In this document: piece after piece, positions 1 through 8,878 of the stretch
Layout of the letters: the number at the start of each line of letters is the position of its first letter
Numbering within the stretch: position 1 is the stretch's first letter
Assembly (NCBI GenBank): GCA_900473795.1
Contig: UCMT01000007.1
Span: 1-64,000, forward strand
Direction: 5' to 3'
Source: Hyphomicrobiales bacterium
Lineage (GTDB): Bacteria > Pseudomonadota > Alphaproteobacteria > Rhizobiales > Rhizobiaceae
Length of the DNA: 64,000 bases
The notes under the pieces: generated by a model
The model's database searches: none
What the model saw: the letters and a program-made list of their open reading frames with translations, nothing else
Told to the model about the DNA's origin: nothing
Position numbers and translations under genes: made by a program

Positions 1-220
1 AGTCAACGGATTTCCGCAAGGTACCAGGCGATAGCCGCCAGATATTCTGCATAGTCTAGGGGTCGAGAACTCTACACCATAGAGGAGTCGATCCCTATGG
101 CCTCCGTCGTATCGATCCGGATGCGCAGCAACCTTGGCCTCTGTGATGCTGCCTGGATCGCGATCCTCGACCGGGAGATACATGGCGCGAGAGACTTCTA
201 GCTCCTGGAACAGTTCGTAA

Positions 221-382
221 TCATCCAGAGGTAGGGGAGGGGACACCCTCTGCAACCAGCGTAGCAGGATCGGGGCGGAATTCGATCACAGGGCCGGTTT
301 CCGGAACCGATGCAAACTGCTCGGCCGGTGCAACGTTGTTCCGCCTACCCGCAAAGAAGCCGATGGTTGAGGTCACATGCAT
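221..382 (-). CDS. possible 53-aa unknown ORF
   Basis: A short open frame beginning MHVTSTIGFFAGRR. It has no recognisable domain and no clear ribosome binding site, and it overlaps the 3' end of the next upstream frame by about 10 bases. It is listed only because it continues a run of small minus-strand genes. It could be chance. Confidence 0.2.
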   Translation of the reverse strand: MHVTSTIGFFAGRRNNVAPAEQFASVPETGPVIEFRPDPATLVAEGVPSPTSG

Positions 383-573
383 CCGGACAGAGCCCTTGGT
401 TTCCGGAGCCTGCGTCGTGTGACCATCCATGAAGTAGCATCATATGCTTCGTCGAGGAGGTCCCCTACCTCGTCGGATACACCTTTGGCACGCAAAGCTT
501 TCTCAAGGGTTCGGAAAGTCTCGACAGCTTCCTCCAGAAGTTCGTCGTTCTTCACGAGAGCCAAGAGCGACAT
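373..573 (-). CDS. small acidic protein of unknown function (66 aa)
   Basis: The translation starts MSLLALVKNDELLEEAVETF and is rich in Glu, Asp and Leu with an amphipathic helical pattern. It ends with a basic tail (RRRLRKPRALSGCM). I chose the internal ATG at 573 because GGAGAGGG lies a few bases upstream and the longer version begins with a Cys/Arg-rich stretch unlike a normal N-terminus. It lies about 20 bases downstream of the 593..892 gene on the same strand, so the two may form a small operon. I do not recognise a family. Confidence 0.45.
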   Translation of the reverse strand: MSLLALVKNDELLEEAVETFRTLEKALRAKGVSDEVGDLLDEAYDATSWMVTRRRLRKPRALSGCM

Positions 574-592
574 GATCGAATACCCTCTCCCA

Positions 593-892
593 TCACTCGG
601 TTTTCGCGCACAGGACACGCAATTTTCGGATCTCGTCAGCACATTCCAGAAGGATGTGGCTCATGAGCGCGTCGGGCATGTCGTCGATCTGCGGAAGAAG
701 AGTGTCGAGGCCTGCGACAACGCTTGACGGCATGGATACGACCTTACCCGTAGCCGCGAGTTGTTTCCACTGCTCCGCAATCATTCTTGTGGCGCGCCCG
801 ACCAGGCGCCGGCGTTCGAAGGTTGATACCTTTGAGACCTCGTTGGCCGACCGATATAGCTCACTCACAAAGTCGGGGATGGCAGAAGTCAT
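593..892 (-). CDS. hypothetical helical protein (99 aa)
   Basis: Starts MTSAIPDFVSELYRSANEV and is predicted all-helical by eye, with no signal peptide, cysteine motif or membrane segment. It is first in a possible two-gene unit with the 66-aa gene downstream. The coding strand is supported by normal amino-acid composition, whereas the opposite-strand frame over the same bases is Ser/Arg-rich. No family recognised. Confidence 0.5.
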   Translation of the reverse strand: MTSAIPDFVSELYRSANEVSKVSTFERRRLVGRATRMIAEQWKQLAATGKVVSMPSSVVAGLDTLLPQIDDMPDALMSHILLECADEIRKLRVLCAKTE

Positions 893-953
893 CGATTGGC
901 ACTTTCATTTGCTAAATCTTGCCGAGGTGACGCCCGGCATCCATACAGATGCG

Positions 954-1553
954 ATGACGCTTGATTCGAAAATATTCGTGGGCCTTAGATCTGCTCGCAA
1001 AAAGTCCTGCGAACCCACTGGCCCGAAATGCCAATGGGACGGTTGTGAAAAAGTTGGCGCGCATCGCGCCCCTGTGGGGCCGGGCGCTGAAGGCCTTTAT
1101 CTGTTGTTTTGTCTTGATCACGTCAAAGAATACAACAAGGGATACAGTTACACGACGGCTCCATCAAATGCGGACGTCGCCCGCTATCAGAAGGAAGCGA
1201 CAGCCGGCAGTCGTCCGACCTGGGGATCGAGAGTCAGCCAGCCGACCGAAATCCCGATCCCGTCGAAAGTCCGTTCTGGCTCTGCAAAGGCACTGAATGC
1301 CCGAAAAACCGCAGCACAACGCCAAGCGCAAAGGGCTGATCTGCAGAAACGAAAACTCAAAGTGCTCGAAGCCAAGGCCTTTGAGACACTCGGTCTTTCG
1401 CCCGAGGCAACACCGGAGGAAATCAGGCGCCGCTATAAGGAAAGGCTCAAAATGCACCATCCCGACGCCAACCAAGGTAACCGCAACTCCGAGGACGAGC
1501 TTCGCGCATCAATCGACGCGCACAAGATCCTTAAACTGAATGGATTTTGCTAA
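954..1553 (+). CDS. DnaJ (J-domain) family protein, 199 aa
   Basis: A likely co-chaperone that would recruit and stimulate an Hsp70 partner. The N-terminal half carries a conserved-looking block with CQWDGCEKVGAHRAPVGP and a later Cys/His (LLFCLDHVKEYNKGYSY), which could be a small metal site. A basic linker follows, and the C-terminal ~65 residues form a J-domain with helix II KERLKMH and the HPD motif in HHPDANQG. A much longer upstream open frame exists. I placed the start at ATG 954 (MTLDSKIF) because rhizobial proteins of this type, as I recall them, begin with a similar short leader. It is not next to dnaK or grpE, so its client or partner is unknown. Having the J-domain at the C-terminus marks it as an atypical, type III-like J-protein. 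Confidence 0.8.
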   Translation: MTLDSKIFVGLRSARKKSCEPTGPKCQWDGCEKVGAHRAPVGPGAEGLYLLFCLDHVKEYNKGYSYTTAPSNADVARYQKEATAGSRPTWGSRVSQPTEIPIPSKVRSGSAKALNARKTAAQRQAQRADLQKRKLKVLEAKAFETLGLSPEATPEEIRRRYKERLKMHHPDANQGNRNSEDELRASIDAHKILKLNGFC

Positions 1554-1697
1554 GGCTCACTCATTGAGCGTCAATCATGCCTTGGCCGACAGCACTGGTG
1601 CTGAAGTCGCCGAAGAGGCACCGACCATCCTCGGCGATATCAGGAATATGGTAAGGGAGCGGCCGTTGGCGTCGCCTGACTGAGAACGGCTGGCTCA

Positions 1698-1925
1698 TTA
1701 GTTCCTGAGCCTGCTAAACATTCGAGCGAAGCGGCGAAACTCGACCTCCTCATCCTCGAACCAGGCGTCCAGCCCACAGAATGCGACCGCAGTTGCTGCG
1801 TCACTGCCATAGAGCGCGACTGCTTCGGCGATGATGGCGTCGTCGGCCGGATCGCCGTGGTCGGCGGGTCGAGGGCTTGTTTGCTGCATTTTACTGGACC
1901 GGTATGGATTACGCGACACCATCAT
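1698..1925 (-). CDS. small unknown protein coupled to LysR gene (75 aa)
   Basis: The acidic C-terminal part (AIIAEAVALYGSDAATAVAF, then WFEDEEVEFRRFARMF) looks like a real folded helical protein. The ATG at 1925 overlaps the stop of the upstream LysR gene (ATGA), which suggests translational coupling. An alternative ATG at 1889 would remove the first 12 residues. Family unknown. Confidence 0.45.
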   Translation of the reverse strand: MMVSRNPYRSSKMQQTSPRPADHGDPADDAIIAEAVALYGSDAATAVAFCGLDAWFEDEEVEFRRFARMFSRLRN

Positions 1926-2902
1926 CTCCCGCGTATGAAGTTATTTTGAGTTCGTTGACAGACGCCCATCGCCGCCGAATCGTGGCTCGAGAGATCGCAA
2001 ATGCGCTGCAGGCTGTCTCGGCGGCCTACCAGCGAGCGGGCAATATCGATGATATCGTCCCGCGCGGCTGTCGGGTCCTCCGTGTTCCAGGCAACCCCCA
2101 TGCCGATCCTGAAGTCCACTCCCCTCACCTTGCGAAGCTCGAAATTGCGGTTAGGGAAATCCTTCGTCCACTGCGGCGCAAAGCCAATGCCAAGGCCGGC
2201 CGACACCAGCGATATCAGCGCAAACGTATCGTCGCAGCTGTAGGCGATGTTGCGGGCAAGATCGTGCTGGGCAAACATCTCGGCAAAGTAGCGCTCGGTG
2301 TAGGACAGGTTCTGGCGCGAGAACGAGATGATCTTCTGATCGCGCAGGTCCTCAATGCCGATCTCGTCGAGCCCGGCAAGCCGGCTGCCCTTGGCGACGG
2401 CCAAGAGATACTCGTCGTTGGCCATCGACAAGAAGCGCAAGGAGCCGATGTTTTCCACCGGCCGGATGAAGCCGAGGTTGATCTGGCCGCTTTCGAGATT
2501 GCGAATGATGTCGCCGGTCGAGCCGCTCTGGATCTGCAGCTGGATGTCGGGATACTTGCGGGCGATCCTCGACAGAAAGGCCGGCAGCACGCCAATCGTG
2601 GCCGGATAGATGGTGCCAATCCGGATCTTCCTCGCCGCCTTGCCGGCAACCGACCGGGTCACCTCGGCACTGACATCGATATCGCTGAGGATTCGCACAC
2701 ATCGCTCATAGAACGTTTCTCCCGCCACCGTCAGCTCGACCCGCCGGGTCGAACGGACAAACAGCTGGACGCCGAGCTCGCGCTCAAGCGCCTGGATCTG
2801 GGTCGACAACGCCGGCTGGGCAATATGCACCCGGGCCGCAGCCCGGCCGAAATGAAGCTCTTCGGCGACTGCGACGAAATAGGTTAGCTGGCGAAGTTCC
2901 AT
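1922..2902 (-). CDS. LysR family transcriptional regulator (326 aa)
   Basis: Residues 1-60 form a textbook LysR winged helix (MELRQLTYFVAVAEELHFGR ... AQPALSTQIQALERELG). The effector-binding domain starts near residue 90 (KIRIGTIYPATIGVLPAFL) and continues to about 300. The last ~25 residues (SSHDSAAMGVCQRTQNNFIR) go beyond the usual ~300-aa length and look like read-through into non-homologous sequence. No metabolic gene stands divergently next to it; the nearest plus-strand gene is the XRE regulator at 3024. The target and ligand cannot be deduced. Confidence 0.9.
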   Translation of the reverse strand: MELRQLTYFVAVAEELHFGRAAARVHIAQPALSTQIQALERELGVQLFVRSTRRVELTVAGETFYERCVRILSDIDVSAEVTRSVAGKAARKIRIGTIYPATIGVLPAFLSRIARKYPDIQLQIQSGSTGDIIRNLESGQINLGFIRPVENIGSLRFLSMANDEYLLAVAKGSRLAGLDEIGIEDLRDQKIISFSRQNLSYTERYFAEMFAQHDLARNIAYSCDDTFALISLVSAGLGIGFAPQWTKDFPNRNFELRKVRGVDFRIGMGVAWNTEDPTAARDDIIDIARSLVGRRDSLQRICDLSSHDSAAMGVCQRTQNNFIRGR

Positions 2903-3023
2903 CAGGCGCCCCGTGGTTGCCGCTGGGTCCAGAGATATGCAATCCCAGCTTCGCAGCCAGAATACTCATTTATGTATAGAATAGCCAGTTATTTGATTAT
3001 GGTCGCAGTGATCATGTGGTCGG

Positions 3024-3281
3024 ATGACACCGCGTGACCTTTTGGCTTGGAATGTTCGGAAGCTTCGCGTTAGGCGCGGGCTTTCACAGGAGCGCCTTGC
3101 CTTTGAGGCTGGTCTTGAGCGCGTTTCCATCTCTCAGCTTGAACGCAAACAAGTTAATCTCGGAGTGGATTCTCTTGGGAAAATTGCGGCCGCGCTTGAA
3201 TGCAAAATCTTTGAATTGCTGCTGGAGCCGGCGGAAGGTGAGAAAACACCAGAAAATCTTCGCCGCGGACGGCGGAGCTGA
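3024..3281 (+). CDS. XRE family helix-turn-helix regulator (85 aa)
   Basis: A short Cro/CI-type DNA-binding protein. Residues 5-65 form a HTH_3 domain (LAWNVRKLRVRRGLSQERLA, then GLERVSISQLERKQVNLGVD) followed by a short basic tail. It contains only the DNA-binding domain, so it probably acts as a small dimeric repressor. It starts 122 bases after the divergent LysR start at 2902, and the two may share the AT-rich promoter between them (2960-3010). Such regulators occur in prophages, islands and toxin systems, but no partner gene is visible. Confidence 0.85.
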   Translation: MTPRDLLAWNVRKLRVRRGLSQERLAFEAGLERVSISQLERKQVNLGVDSLGKIAAALECKIFELLLEPAEGEKTPENLRRGRRS

Positions 3282-3783
3282 GATCAGGGATTCGGTGCCT
3301 TTGTGTCGGCGTAGGGCTATGACCGCGTTGTAGCGTTCGAGGAAGGAGTTTCGTCGACCCTCTGTTGCTCGGGGCCGCCGCAAGGACATCTAAAGGCGGT
3401 TCCACAGGAGGTATTATGCGATCCTGTGCGCACAGATCGGGAACGCCGATCGTTTGTCTTCCGCTTTACGCCCAGGAGCGGACAACCCCGCGGGCCGCAA
3501 ATCCCAATTACCGTTCTCTCCAGCAATTCGATCCCGGTTTCGACCGGCTTAACCGATGCGGCGAAAGTGCTCTTCCGCCACATCCAGAATCCGCTCCCGA
3601 AAGAGGCCGACGTCAATTGCTCTGGGCGTAGCTCGGCTCATGAGGTCTCCATTCCGACGTTTCTAACCTACCGGCGTTCCTAGACGCCTCCGATTTTTGC
3701 CGGTGGTCCGCTTCTCTGACGCACATCGGTAGGCTTGGGAAATAGCCCGTGAAAAACCGGCGCGACGTCTTGAACACGGAACG
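3282..3783. other. gene-free interval with a dispersed repeat
   Basis: About 500 bases with no convincing gene; the open frames here are short, Arg/Ser/Pro-rich and lack ribosome binding sites. Bases about 3399-3485 resemble 36605-36695 (see the repeat entry). Confidence 0.6.
3399..3485 (+). repeat. dispersed ~85-bp repeat, copy 1
   Basis: Aligned by eye with 36605-36695. Both contain GTTCCA, then GAG.TATTAT, then GATCCTG, then GCACAGA.CG.GAACGC, and both end in a CTTCCGCTTT.CGCC.AG.AGCGG block. Both copies lie in gene-free DNA. It is either a diverged intergenic repeat family or a fragment of one lost gene. Confidence 0.4.
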
Positions 3784-6700
3784 CTACTCAGCGGCCATTG
3801 CCCTCGGTGGCTCCAGTTCTTCAATCGCTTCTCCGTGGCTCTCCTCTCTCGTTGGCTTGATCCGAAACCACACGGCGTAAAGTGCTGGCAGAAAGAGCAG
3901 GATCATCACTGTGCCCGCTGCCGTTCCGCCAATCAGTGTGTATGCCATCGACCCCCAGAACACCGAATGCGTTAAGGGTATGAAGGCGAGAATGGCTGCC
4001 AGCGCAGTCAGGATCACAGGTCGTGTCCGCTGCACCGTCGCTTCAATGACGGCATGATAGTCGTCGAGGCCAGCCGCCTGGTTTTCCTTGATTTGCTCAG
4101 TCAGGATCAGCGTGTTGCGCATGAGGATACCGGCCAATCCTATCAGTCCGAGAATGGCGTTGAAGCCGAAAGGCTGATTGAACAGGAGCAGGGTCGGGAC
4201 GACCCCGGCAAGCCCGAGGGGGGCGGTCAACATCACCATTGTCATCGTCGACAGGCTGCGCACCTGAAGGATAATGACAATCAACATGGCCGCGATCATT
4301 AGCGGAAAAACCTGGACGAGTGCGACATTGGCCTTGAGCGACTCCTCGATATTGCCACCCATCTCGATGCGATATCCAACCGGAAGCGATGCGATGAGCG
4401 GCTGAAGTGCCTTCATGACCTGCTGAGAAACTTCCGGGGGTTGCGTCGCCTCGTTGATATCGGAGCGTATCGTGATCACCGGCGTGCGGTCACGGCGCTT
4501 CAGGACAGGCTCCTCGAACCGGATCTCCGAATGCCCGATCTGATCGAGGGGGACCTGACGGCCATCCCTGCTCATGAGCGAGAAATCGCTCAGCCGTGAC
4601 GGATCAAGTCGGTTGTCACCTGCGCTGCGTGCGACAACGGGGACGTTGCGGATGTTGTCGCGCACCTGTGTGACCGGAATGCCGCTGAGCAGCAACTGCA
4701 TCTGCTGGGCTGCCTCAGAGGGTGAGAGACCGATCAGATTGAGCCGGTCCTGATCTGGAACAAACCGCAGCACAGGGGTTCGGTTGCCCCAATCCCGGTT
4801 GGCCTGTCGTACATCGGGTACACTTTTCATAATTGCCAGGGCTTGCTCGGAAATCTTGTACAACTCATCCTGATCCGGTCCCATGATCCGAAACTCGACC
4901 GGAAACGGCGTGTAGGGGCCGAATACAAGCTGCGTTACACGGATAGATGCTTCAGGAGCCAGCCCTTCCGAAATAGCGGCCCGAAGGCGGTGCTTTATAG
5001 CCTCGCGTGCATGAGCATCGGGCGTCAGCACAACGACCTTGGCGAAAGCAGGATCGGGAAGTTCCGGCGCCATGGCGAAGAAGAAGCGAGGTGCACCCTG
5101 GCCCACATAGCTGGTGACGATTTTCGCTTCCGGCTGAGTTTGCAGCCAGGCTTCGACTTTCTCTACTGCGGCTGTCGTGGTTTCGATGCTCGTACCTTCG
5201 GGCATACGAATTTCGACCAGCACCTCGGGCCGATCCGATGTCGGGAAGAACTGTTGTTTTACGCTTCCCATCCCGACGACCGAAACAGCCATCGTGATGC
5301 CGACCACAGCGCAAGTCACGAACTTGTGGCGAACCGCAAACTTGATGATGGAGCGCAGGCGCCGGTAGTTCGGCGTATCATAGATGGCGTGGTGTCCGCC
5401 TTCGACCGGTTTGATGTTCGGCAGCATTTTTACACCGAGGTATGGCGTAAAGGTCACCGCGATGATCCAGGAGACGATCAGCGCAAAGCCGACAACCCAG
5501 AAGATGTTGCCGGCGTATTCACCCGCAGTCGATCGTGCGAAGCCCACAGGCATCAGCCCGATAATCGTGACCAGCGTACCCGACAGCATCGGCGCCGCCG
5601 TATGGCTCCAGGCATAAGCGGCCGCCTTGATGCGGTCCATGCCCTCCTCCATTTTCACGACCATGACCTCGATGGCGATGATGGCGTCGTCCACGAGAAG
5701 GCCGAGCGCAAGGATCAAAGCGCCGAGCGTGATACGATCGAAAAACCGGCCAGTTTCCAGCATGATGAGGAAGACGACAGCAAGGGTGAGCGGCACAGCG
5801 AGCGCCACAACGATGCCGACGCGCCAGCCGAGTGCGACCAGACTTACGAACAGCACGACGCCAAGCGCCATGGCGAACTTCAGCATGAACTCGCCGACCG
5901 CCTCATCTATGTTGACGGCCTGATCGCTGACTTTCGTGAGCGTCATGCCGAGCGGCAGTGTCTGCGCGATCGCGGCGGACCGCGCTTCAAGCGCCTTGCC
6001 GAGCTCAAGGCCATTCCAGCCCGGTTGCATCACCGCACCCAACATGACTGTCGGCTCACCCTGATAGCGGATGATGTAGGTTGCGGGATCCTGATAGCCG
6101 CGCCGCACATCCGCCAGATCGGAGAGCTTCAGCGTCCGGCCGGCCGCAGCGATCGGCGTGTCGGCAATCGCCTGCACACTGTTATAGGCTCCGTCGAAAC
6201 GGATGAAAACCTGGGGGCCACGCGTGTCGATAGAGCCGGCCGGCGTGACCGTGTTCTGTCTCTGCAAAGCTGCGGCGATATCGGTTGCCGATATTCCGAG
6301 TGTTGCCAGCTTGGCATAGGAGAATTCGACGAAAATCTGTTCTGGGCGCTCTCCGAGAATGTTGATTTTCTTAACGCCCGGAACATGCAGGAGGTCCTGA
6401 CGGATGACCTCCGCCTGGCGAACGAGGTCGCGCATCGGCATCCCCTTCGCCTTCAGCGCGTAAAGTCCGAAGCTCACGTCCGAGTATTCATCATTGACAA
6501 AGGGACCCATGACGCCGGGCGGAAGATTTCGGGCTTCGTCGCCGAGCTTTTTGCGAGCCTGATAGAACTCTTCTGCGACGGCGCTTGCCGGAGTATTGTC
6601 CTGGAGTGTGACCGTGAGGAAGGCGTAGCCAGGCCGGGTCGTGGTCTCGACACGGTCGTACCACGTGAGTTCCTGGATACGCTTCTCAAGTGGCTCAGCG

Positions 6701-6894
6701 ACAAGGTCCTGCATTTCTCGCGCCGTAGCACCCGGCCAAACCGAGGTGACCGTCATGGTTTTGATGGTGAAGGAGGGATCCTCAGCCCGGCCCAGCTTGA
6801 CGAAGGCGTAGGCTCCTGCGACGGCCAAGAGGACGATGAAGAATAACGTGACGGCGCGTTCGCGGACAGCGATGGCGGAAAGATTGAAGCTCAT
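3784..6894 (-). CDS. RND efflux transporter, inner-membrane permease (1036 aa)
   Basis: The proton-driven pump subunit of a tripartite efflux system. Its length of 1036 aa is normal for the AcrB/HAE family. The first membrane helix is at residues ~12-32 (RAVTLFFIVLLAVAGAYAFV). The first periplasmic pore region contains VTSVWPGATAREMQDLVAEP. TM4 carries GALILALGLLVDDAIIAIEV with the two Asp residues needed for proton relay. A second repeat has TM helices near 535-555 and 860-1010. The start codon overlaps the stop of the adaptor gene (TAATG), so the two are translationally coupled. No outer-membrane TolC-like gene is present, so the pump must borrow one. The substrate is unknown; the sequence resembles the small-molecule type rather than the heavy-metal CusA type. 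Confidence 0.95.
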   Translation of the reverse strand: MSFNLSAIAVRERAVTLFFIVLLAVAGAYAFVKLGRAEDPSFTIKTMTVTSVWPGATAREMQDLVAEPLEKRIQELTWYDRVETTTRPGYAFLTVTLQDNTPASAVAEEFYQARKKLGDEARNLPPGVMGPFVNDEYSDVSFGLYALKAKGMPMRDLVRQAEVIRQDLLHVPGVKKINILGERPEQIFVEFSYAKLATLGISATDIAAALQRQNTVTPAGSIDTRGPQVFIRFDGAYNSVQAIADTPIAAAGRTLKLSDLADVRRGYQDPATYIIRYQGEPTVMLGAVMQPGWNGLELGKALEARSAAIAQTLPLGMTLTKVSDQAVNIDEAVGEFMLKFAMALGVVLFVSLVALGWRVGIVVALAVPLTLAVVFLIMLETGRFFDRITLGALILALGLLVDDAIIAIEVMVVKMEEGMDRIKAAAYAWSHTAAPMLSGTLVTIIGLMPVGFARSTAGEYAGNIFWVVGFALIVSWIIAVTFTPYLGVKMLPNIKPVEGGHHAIYDTPNYRRLRSIIKFAVRHKFVTCAVVGITMAVSVVGMGSVKQQFFPTSDRPEVLVEIRMPEGTSIETTTAAVEKVEAWLQTQPEAKIVTSYVGQGAPRFFFAMAPELPDPAFAKVVVLTPDAHAREAIKHRLRAAISEGLAPEASIRVTQLVFGPYTPFPVEFRIMGPDQDELYKISEQALAIMKSVPDVRQANRDWGNRTPVLRFVPDQDRLNLIGLSPSEAAQQMQLLLSGIPVTQVRDNIRNVPVVARSAGDNRLDPSRLSDFSLMSRDGRQVPLDQIGHSEIRFEEPVLKRRDRTPVITIRSDINEATQPPEVSQQVMKALQPLIASLPVGYRIEMGGNIEESLKANVALVQVFPLMIAAMLIVIILQVRSLSTMTMVMLTAPLGLAGVVPTLLLFNQPFGFNAILGLIGLAGILMRNTLILTEQIKENQAAGLDDYHAVIEATVQRTRPVILTALAAILAFIPLTHSVFWGSMAYTLIGGTAAGTVMILLFLPALYAVWFRIKPTREESHGEAIEELEPPRAMAAE

Positions 6895-8006
6895 TATTTC
6901 GTCACCTCTTGCTGCGAGGCAATCCTGACGGCCGCACCATCGTCGAGGAGATGCGCGCCCAGAGCGACAACCTGCTCGCCAATTCCAATTCCCGTGACAA
7001 ATGCCGTTTCTTCGCCGATCTGCTGAACTTTGACCGGGGTGAACTTCACGGTGGATGTGCCGCCATCAACAACCCACACACCCGTGCGGTTACCGTCGTC
7101 CAGGATGGAGCCTACGGGAACAGCGACCTCCAACTGCCTTTCCGCGTCCAGAATTTTAATCGTCACCGTCGAGCCGAGCGGAGCAGATGCGGCAGAGCCT
7201 TCAAGAACAAAACGCGCGTCGTAAGTGCGGGTTTGCGGATCGGCGGCATCGGAGATCTGTCGCAAACGAGCTTTTCCGCTGAGACCGTCGCCACCGTAGA
7301 CGTTGGCCTCGGCTTCGGACCCTATGTCGGGCCGCAGAGTCTCAGGGAGCCAGACAACAGCCTCACGCGGCCCAGACTGCGCGAGTTGAACGACCGTCTG
7401 GCCCGCAGCCACGACTTGCCCAGGATCCCCGAGAGTATCGACGACCGTTCCATCCGAGTCTGCAAGAAGAACGGTATAGGTGGCAGCGTTTTCCGCGACC
7501 TTTGCATCGGCTTCAGCCGCGGCAAGCTGTGCCGAGGCCGTATCGAGAGCCGCCTTTGCCTGTTCATAACGCTGTTGAGTGGCAGCCAATCCATTTTTCA
7601 CCAGCGTCGCATAGCGTTTCTCATCTGCCTGTGCCTGGGTCAGGACGGCACGCGCTGCGATAACCGTATTGCGCTTTGCTGTCAGCGCGAGCTGGAGATC
7701 GGTTTCATCAATGCGCATCAGGGCCTGGCCTTGTCTCACCTGCTGTCCAACATCGACCATCCTCTGGACGATTTTCCCCGGAACCCGAAACCCGAGGTTG
7801 CTCTGTACCCGCGAAGCGACCGTGCCGGTAAACGACCGCTCCGCCGCTTCAGTCTTTGTCGCCTCTGCCACCCTTACCAGTGGTGAAGCAGTCCTTGGGT
7901 CTGCAGTCTCGGCTTCCTGTTTCGGTGATTCGAAAACCAGGAAAAAGGCAGCCGCGCCCACCGCTGCCACGAGGCCCACGAAAGTCAGGACATGTTTGCG
8001 TTTCAT
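6894..8006 (-). CDS. RND efflux periplasmic adaptor (MFP) subunit (370 aa)
   Basis: It links the inner-membrane pump to an outer-membrane channel. An N-terminal signal-anchor (LTFVGLVAAVGAAAFFLVF) is followed by the first half of a biotinyl-lipoyl fold (GFRVPGKIVQRMVDVGQQVR), an alpha-helical hairpin at residues ~105-160 rich in Ala, Gln and Lys, the second lipoyl half (LADSDGTVVDTLGDPGQVVA), and beta-barrel and membrane-proximal domains to the end. I chose ATG 8006 (MKRKHVL) because a purine-rich AGAAGAGAAC precedes it and the longer version would put 25 hydrophilic residues before the signal sequence. It is divergent from the tetR gene and shares its operator region. Confidence 0.92.
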   Translation of the reverse strand: MKRKHVLTFVGLVAAVGAAAFFLVFESPKQEAETADPRTASPLVRVAEATKTEAAERSFTGTVASRVQSNLGFRVPGKIVQRMVDVGQQVRQGQALMRIDETDLQLALTAKRNTVIAARAVLTQAQADEKRYATLVKNGLAATQQRYEQAKAALDTASAQLAAAEADAKVAENAATYTVLLADSDGTVVDTLGDPGQVVAAGQTVVQLAQSGPREAVVWLPETLRPDIGSEAEANVYGGDGLSGKARLRQISDAADPQTRTYDARFVLEGSAASAPLGSTVTIKILDAERQLEVAVPVGSILDDGNRTGVWVVDGGTSTVKFTPVKVQQIGEETAFVTGIGIGEQVVALGAHLLDDGAAVRIASQQEVTK

Positions 8007-8041
8007 TTTAAGTTCTCTTCTTGACCAGCGATCGGGATGAT

Positions 8042-8091
8042 TTAGATTGCGATCTAACTCTATTTGAGCTATAGATGTCAAATGAAATCTA
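8042..8091. promoter_or_regulatory. TetR operators between RND pump and tetR
   Basis: Two inverted repeats lie in the 98-base divergent promoter: TTAGAT-TGCG-ATCTAA at 8042-8057 and TAGAT-N10-ATCTA at 8072-8091. The repeated half-site (T)TAGAT and the position between efflux genes and a tetR gene are what is expected for the TetR protein's own binding sites. A degraded relative of this arrangement is at 18555-18574. Confidence 0.65.
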
Positions 8092-8104
8092 AATGGAGAT
8101 CGTC

Positions 8105-8692
8105 ATGAGAGTAAGCCGCGCACAGGCTGAAGAAAATCGGGAGACCGTGATCAACGTCGCGAGCCGTCTGTTTCGAGAGCATGGCTTCGATGGGATCGGC
8201 CTGAAGGATCTGATGAAGGGAGCCGGTCTGACGCAGGGTGGGTTCTACAAGCAGTTCTCTTCGAAGGACGATCTCGCAGCCCAGGCGTCCAGGCGTGCAC
8301 TGGAAAGCGCTACGCGGAGATGGTCGACGGCGGCTGCGACCAGTTCCGATCCCCTTGAAGCAGTCATGGAGTTCTATCTCTCACCGGGCCATCTCGGGGA
8401 AAAGGCCGACGGTTGCCCTTTGGTGGCGTTGGGGTCGGACGCAGCGCGGCAGAATGCAGAAGTTAGACGCCCATTCGAGGATGGGATCCGGGCTCACTTT
8501 GAGGTTCTGGATGAACTGATGGGCGGCGCCCGAAGCTCCAATCCCAGCGGCAAGGCGATGGCGATACTGTCTCTCATGGTGGGCGCCGTCACGCTGTCGC
8601 GGATTATGGAAGACGAGAGTTTGTCGCAAGGCATCCTCGACGCAGTTGCTGGCGAAGTCAGGCGCATTGCGCATGGTAATGATGTCGCCTGA
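8105..8692 (+). CDS. TetR/AcrR family repressor (195 aa)
   Basis: A likely local repressor of the divergent RND pump. Residues 1-55 form the HTH (RAQAEENRETVINVASRLFR, then GFDGIGLKDLMKGAGLTQGG, then FYKQFSSKDDLA). The remaining ~140 residues form the all-helical ligand-binding and dimer domain (YLSPGHLGEKADGCPLVALG, typical of the YxaF/LmrA-like C-terminal family). ATG 8105 is preferred because GGAG lies 6-9 bases upstream; an earlier in-frame ATG at 8093 adds only MEIV. A toxic compound or metabolite exported by the pump is the usual ligand of such repressors. Confidence 0.92.
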   Translation: MRVSRAQAEENRETVINVASRLFREHGFDGIGLKDLMKGAGLTQGGFYKQFSSKDDLAAQASRRALESATRRWSTAAATSSDPLEAVMEFYLSPGHLGEKADGCPLVALGSDAARQNAEVRRPFEDGIRAHFEVLDELMGGARSSNPSGKAMAILSLMVGAVTLSRIMEDESLSQGILDAVAGEVRRIAHGNDVA

Positions 8693-8878
8693 AGGCTGTC
8701 GTTGGGTTCGGTGACCTGGTGCGGATAAGGACCCGCGTTGAGCTGCCGCGTTAATATGCGGGCAACAGCACTTTGGTCCCTGCGTAAATTGAATGTTTTG
8801 ACAATGGGCACTGGCCGTATCGTCGGCCGGCACGCTTGAGGTGTGCCTATTTTTAATGTGAAGACAGGTGGAAAACAG

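Noticed and set aside
4843-6846. 667-codon plus-strand open frame antisense to the RND permease
   Set aside because: His/Arg/Asp-rich composition with no domain; it is the shadow of the GC-rich codon third positions of the real efflux gene.
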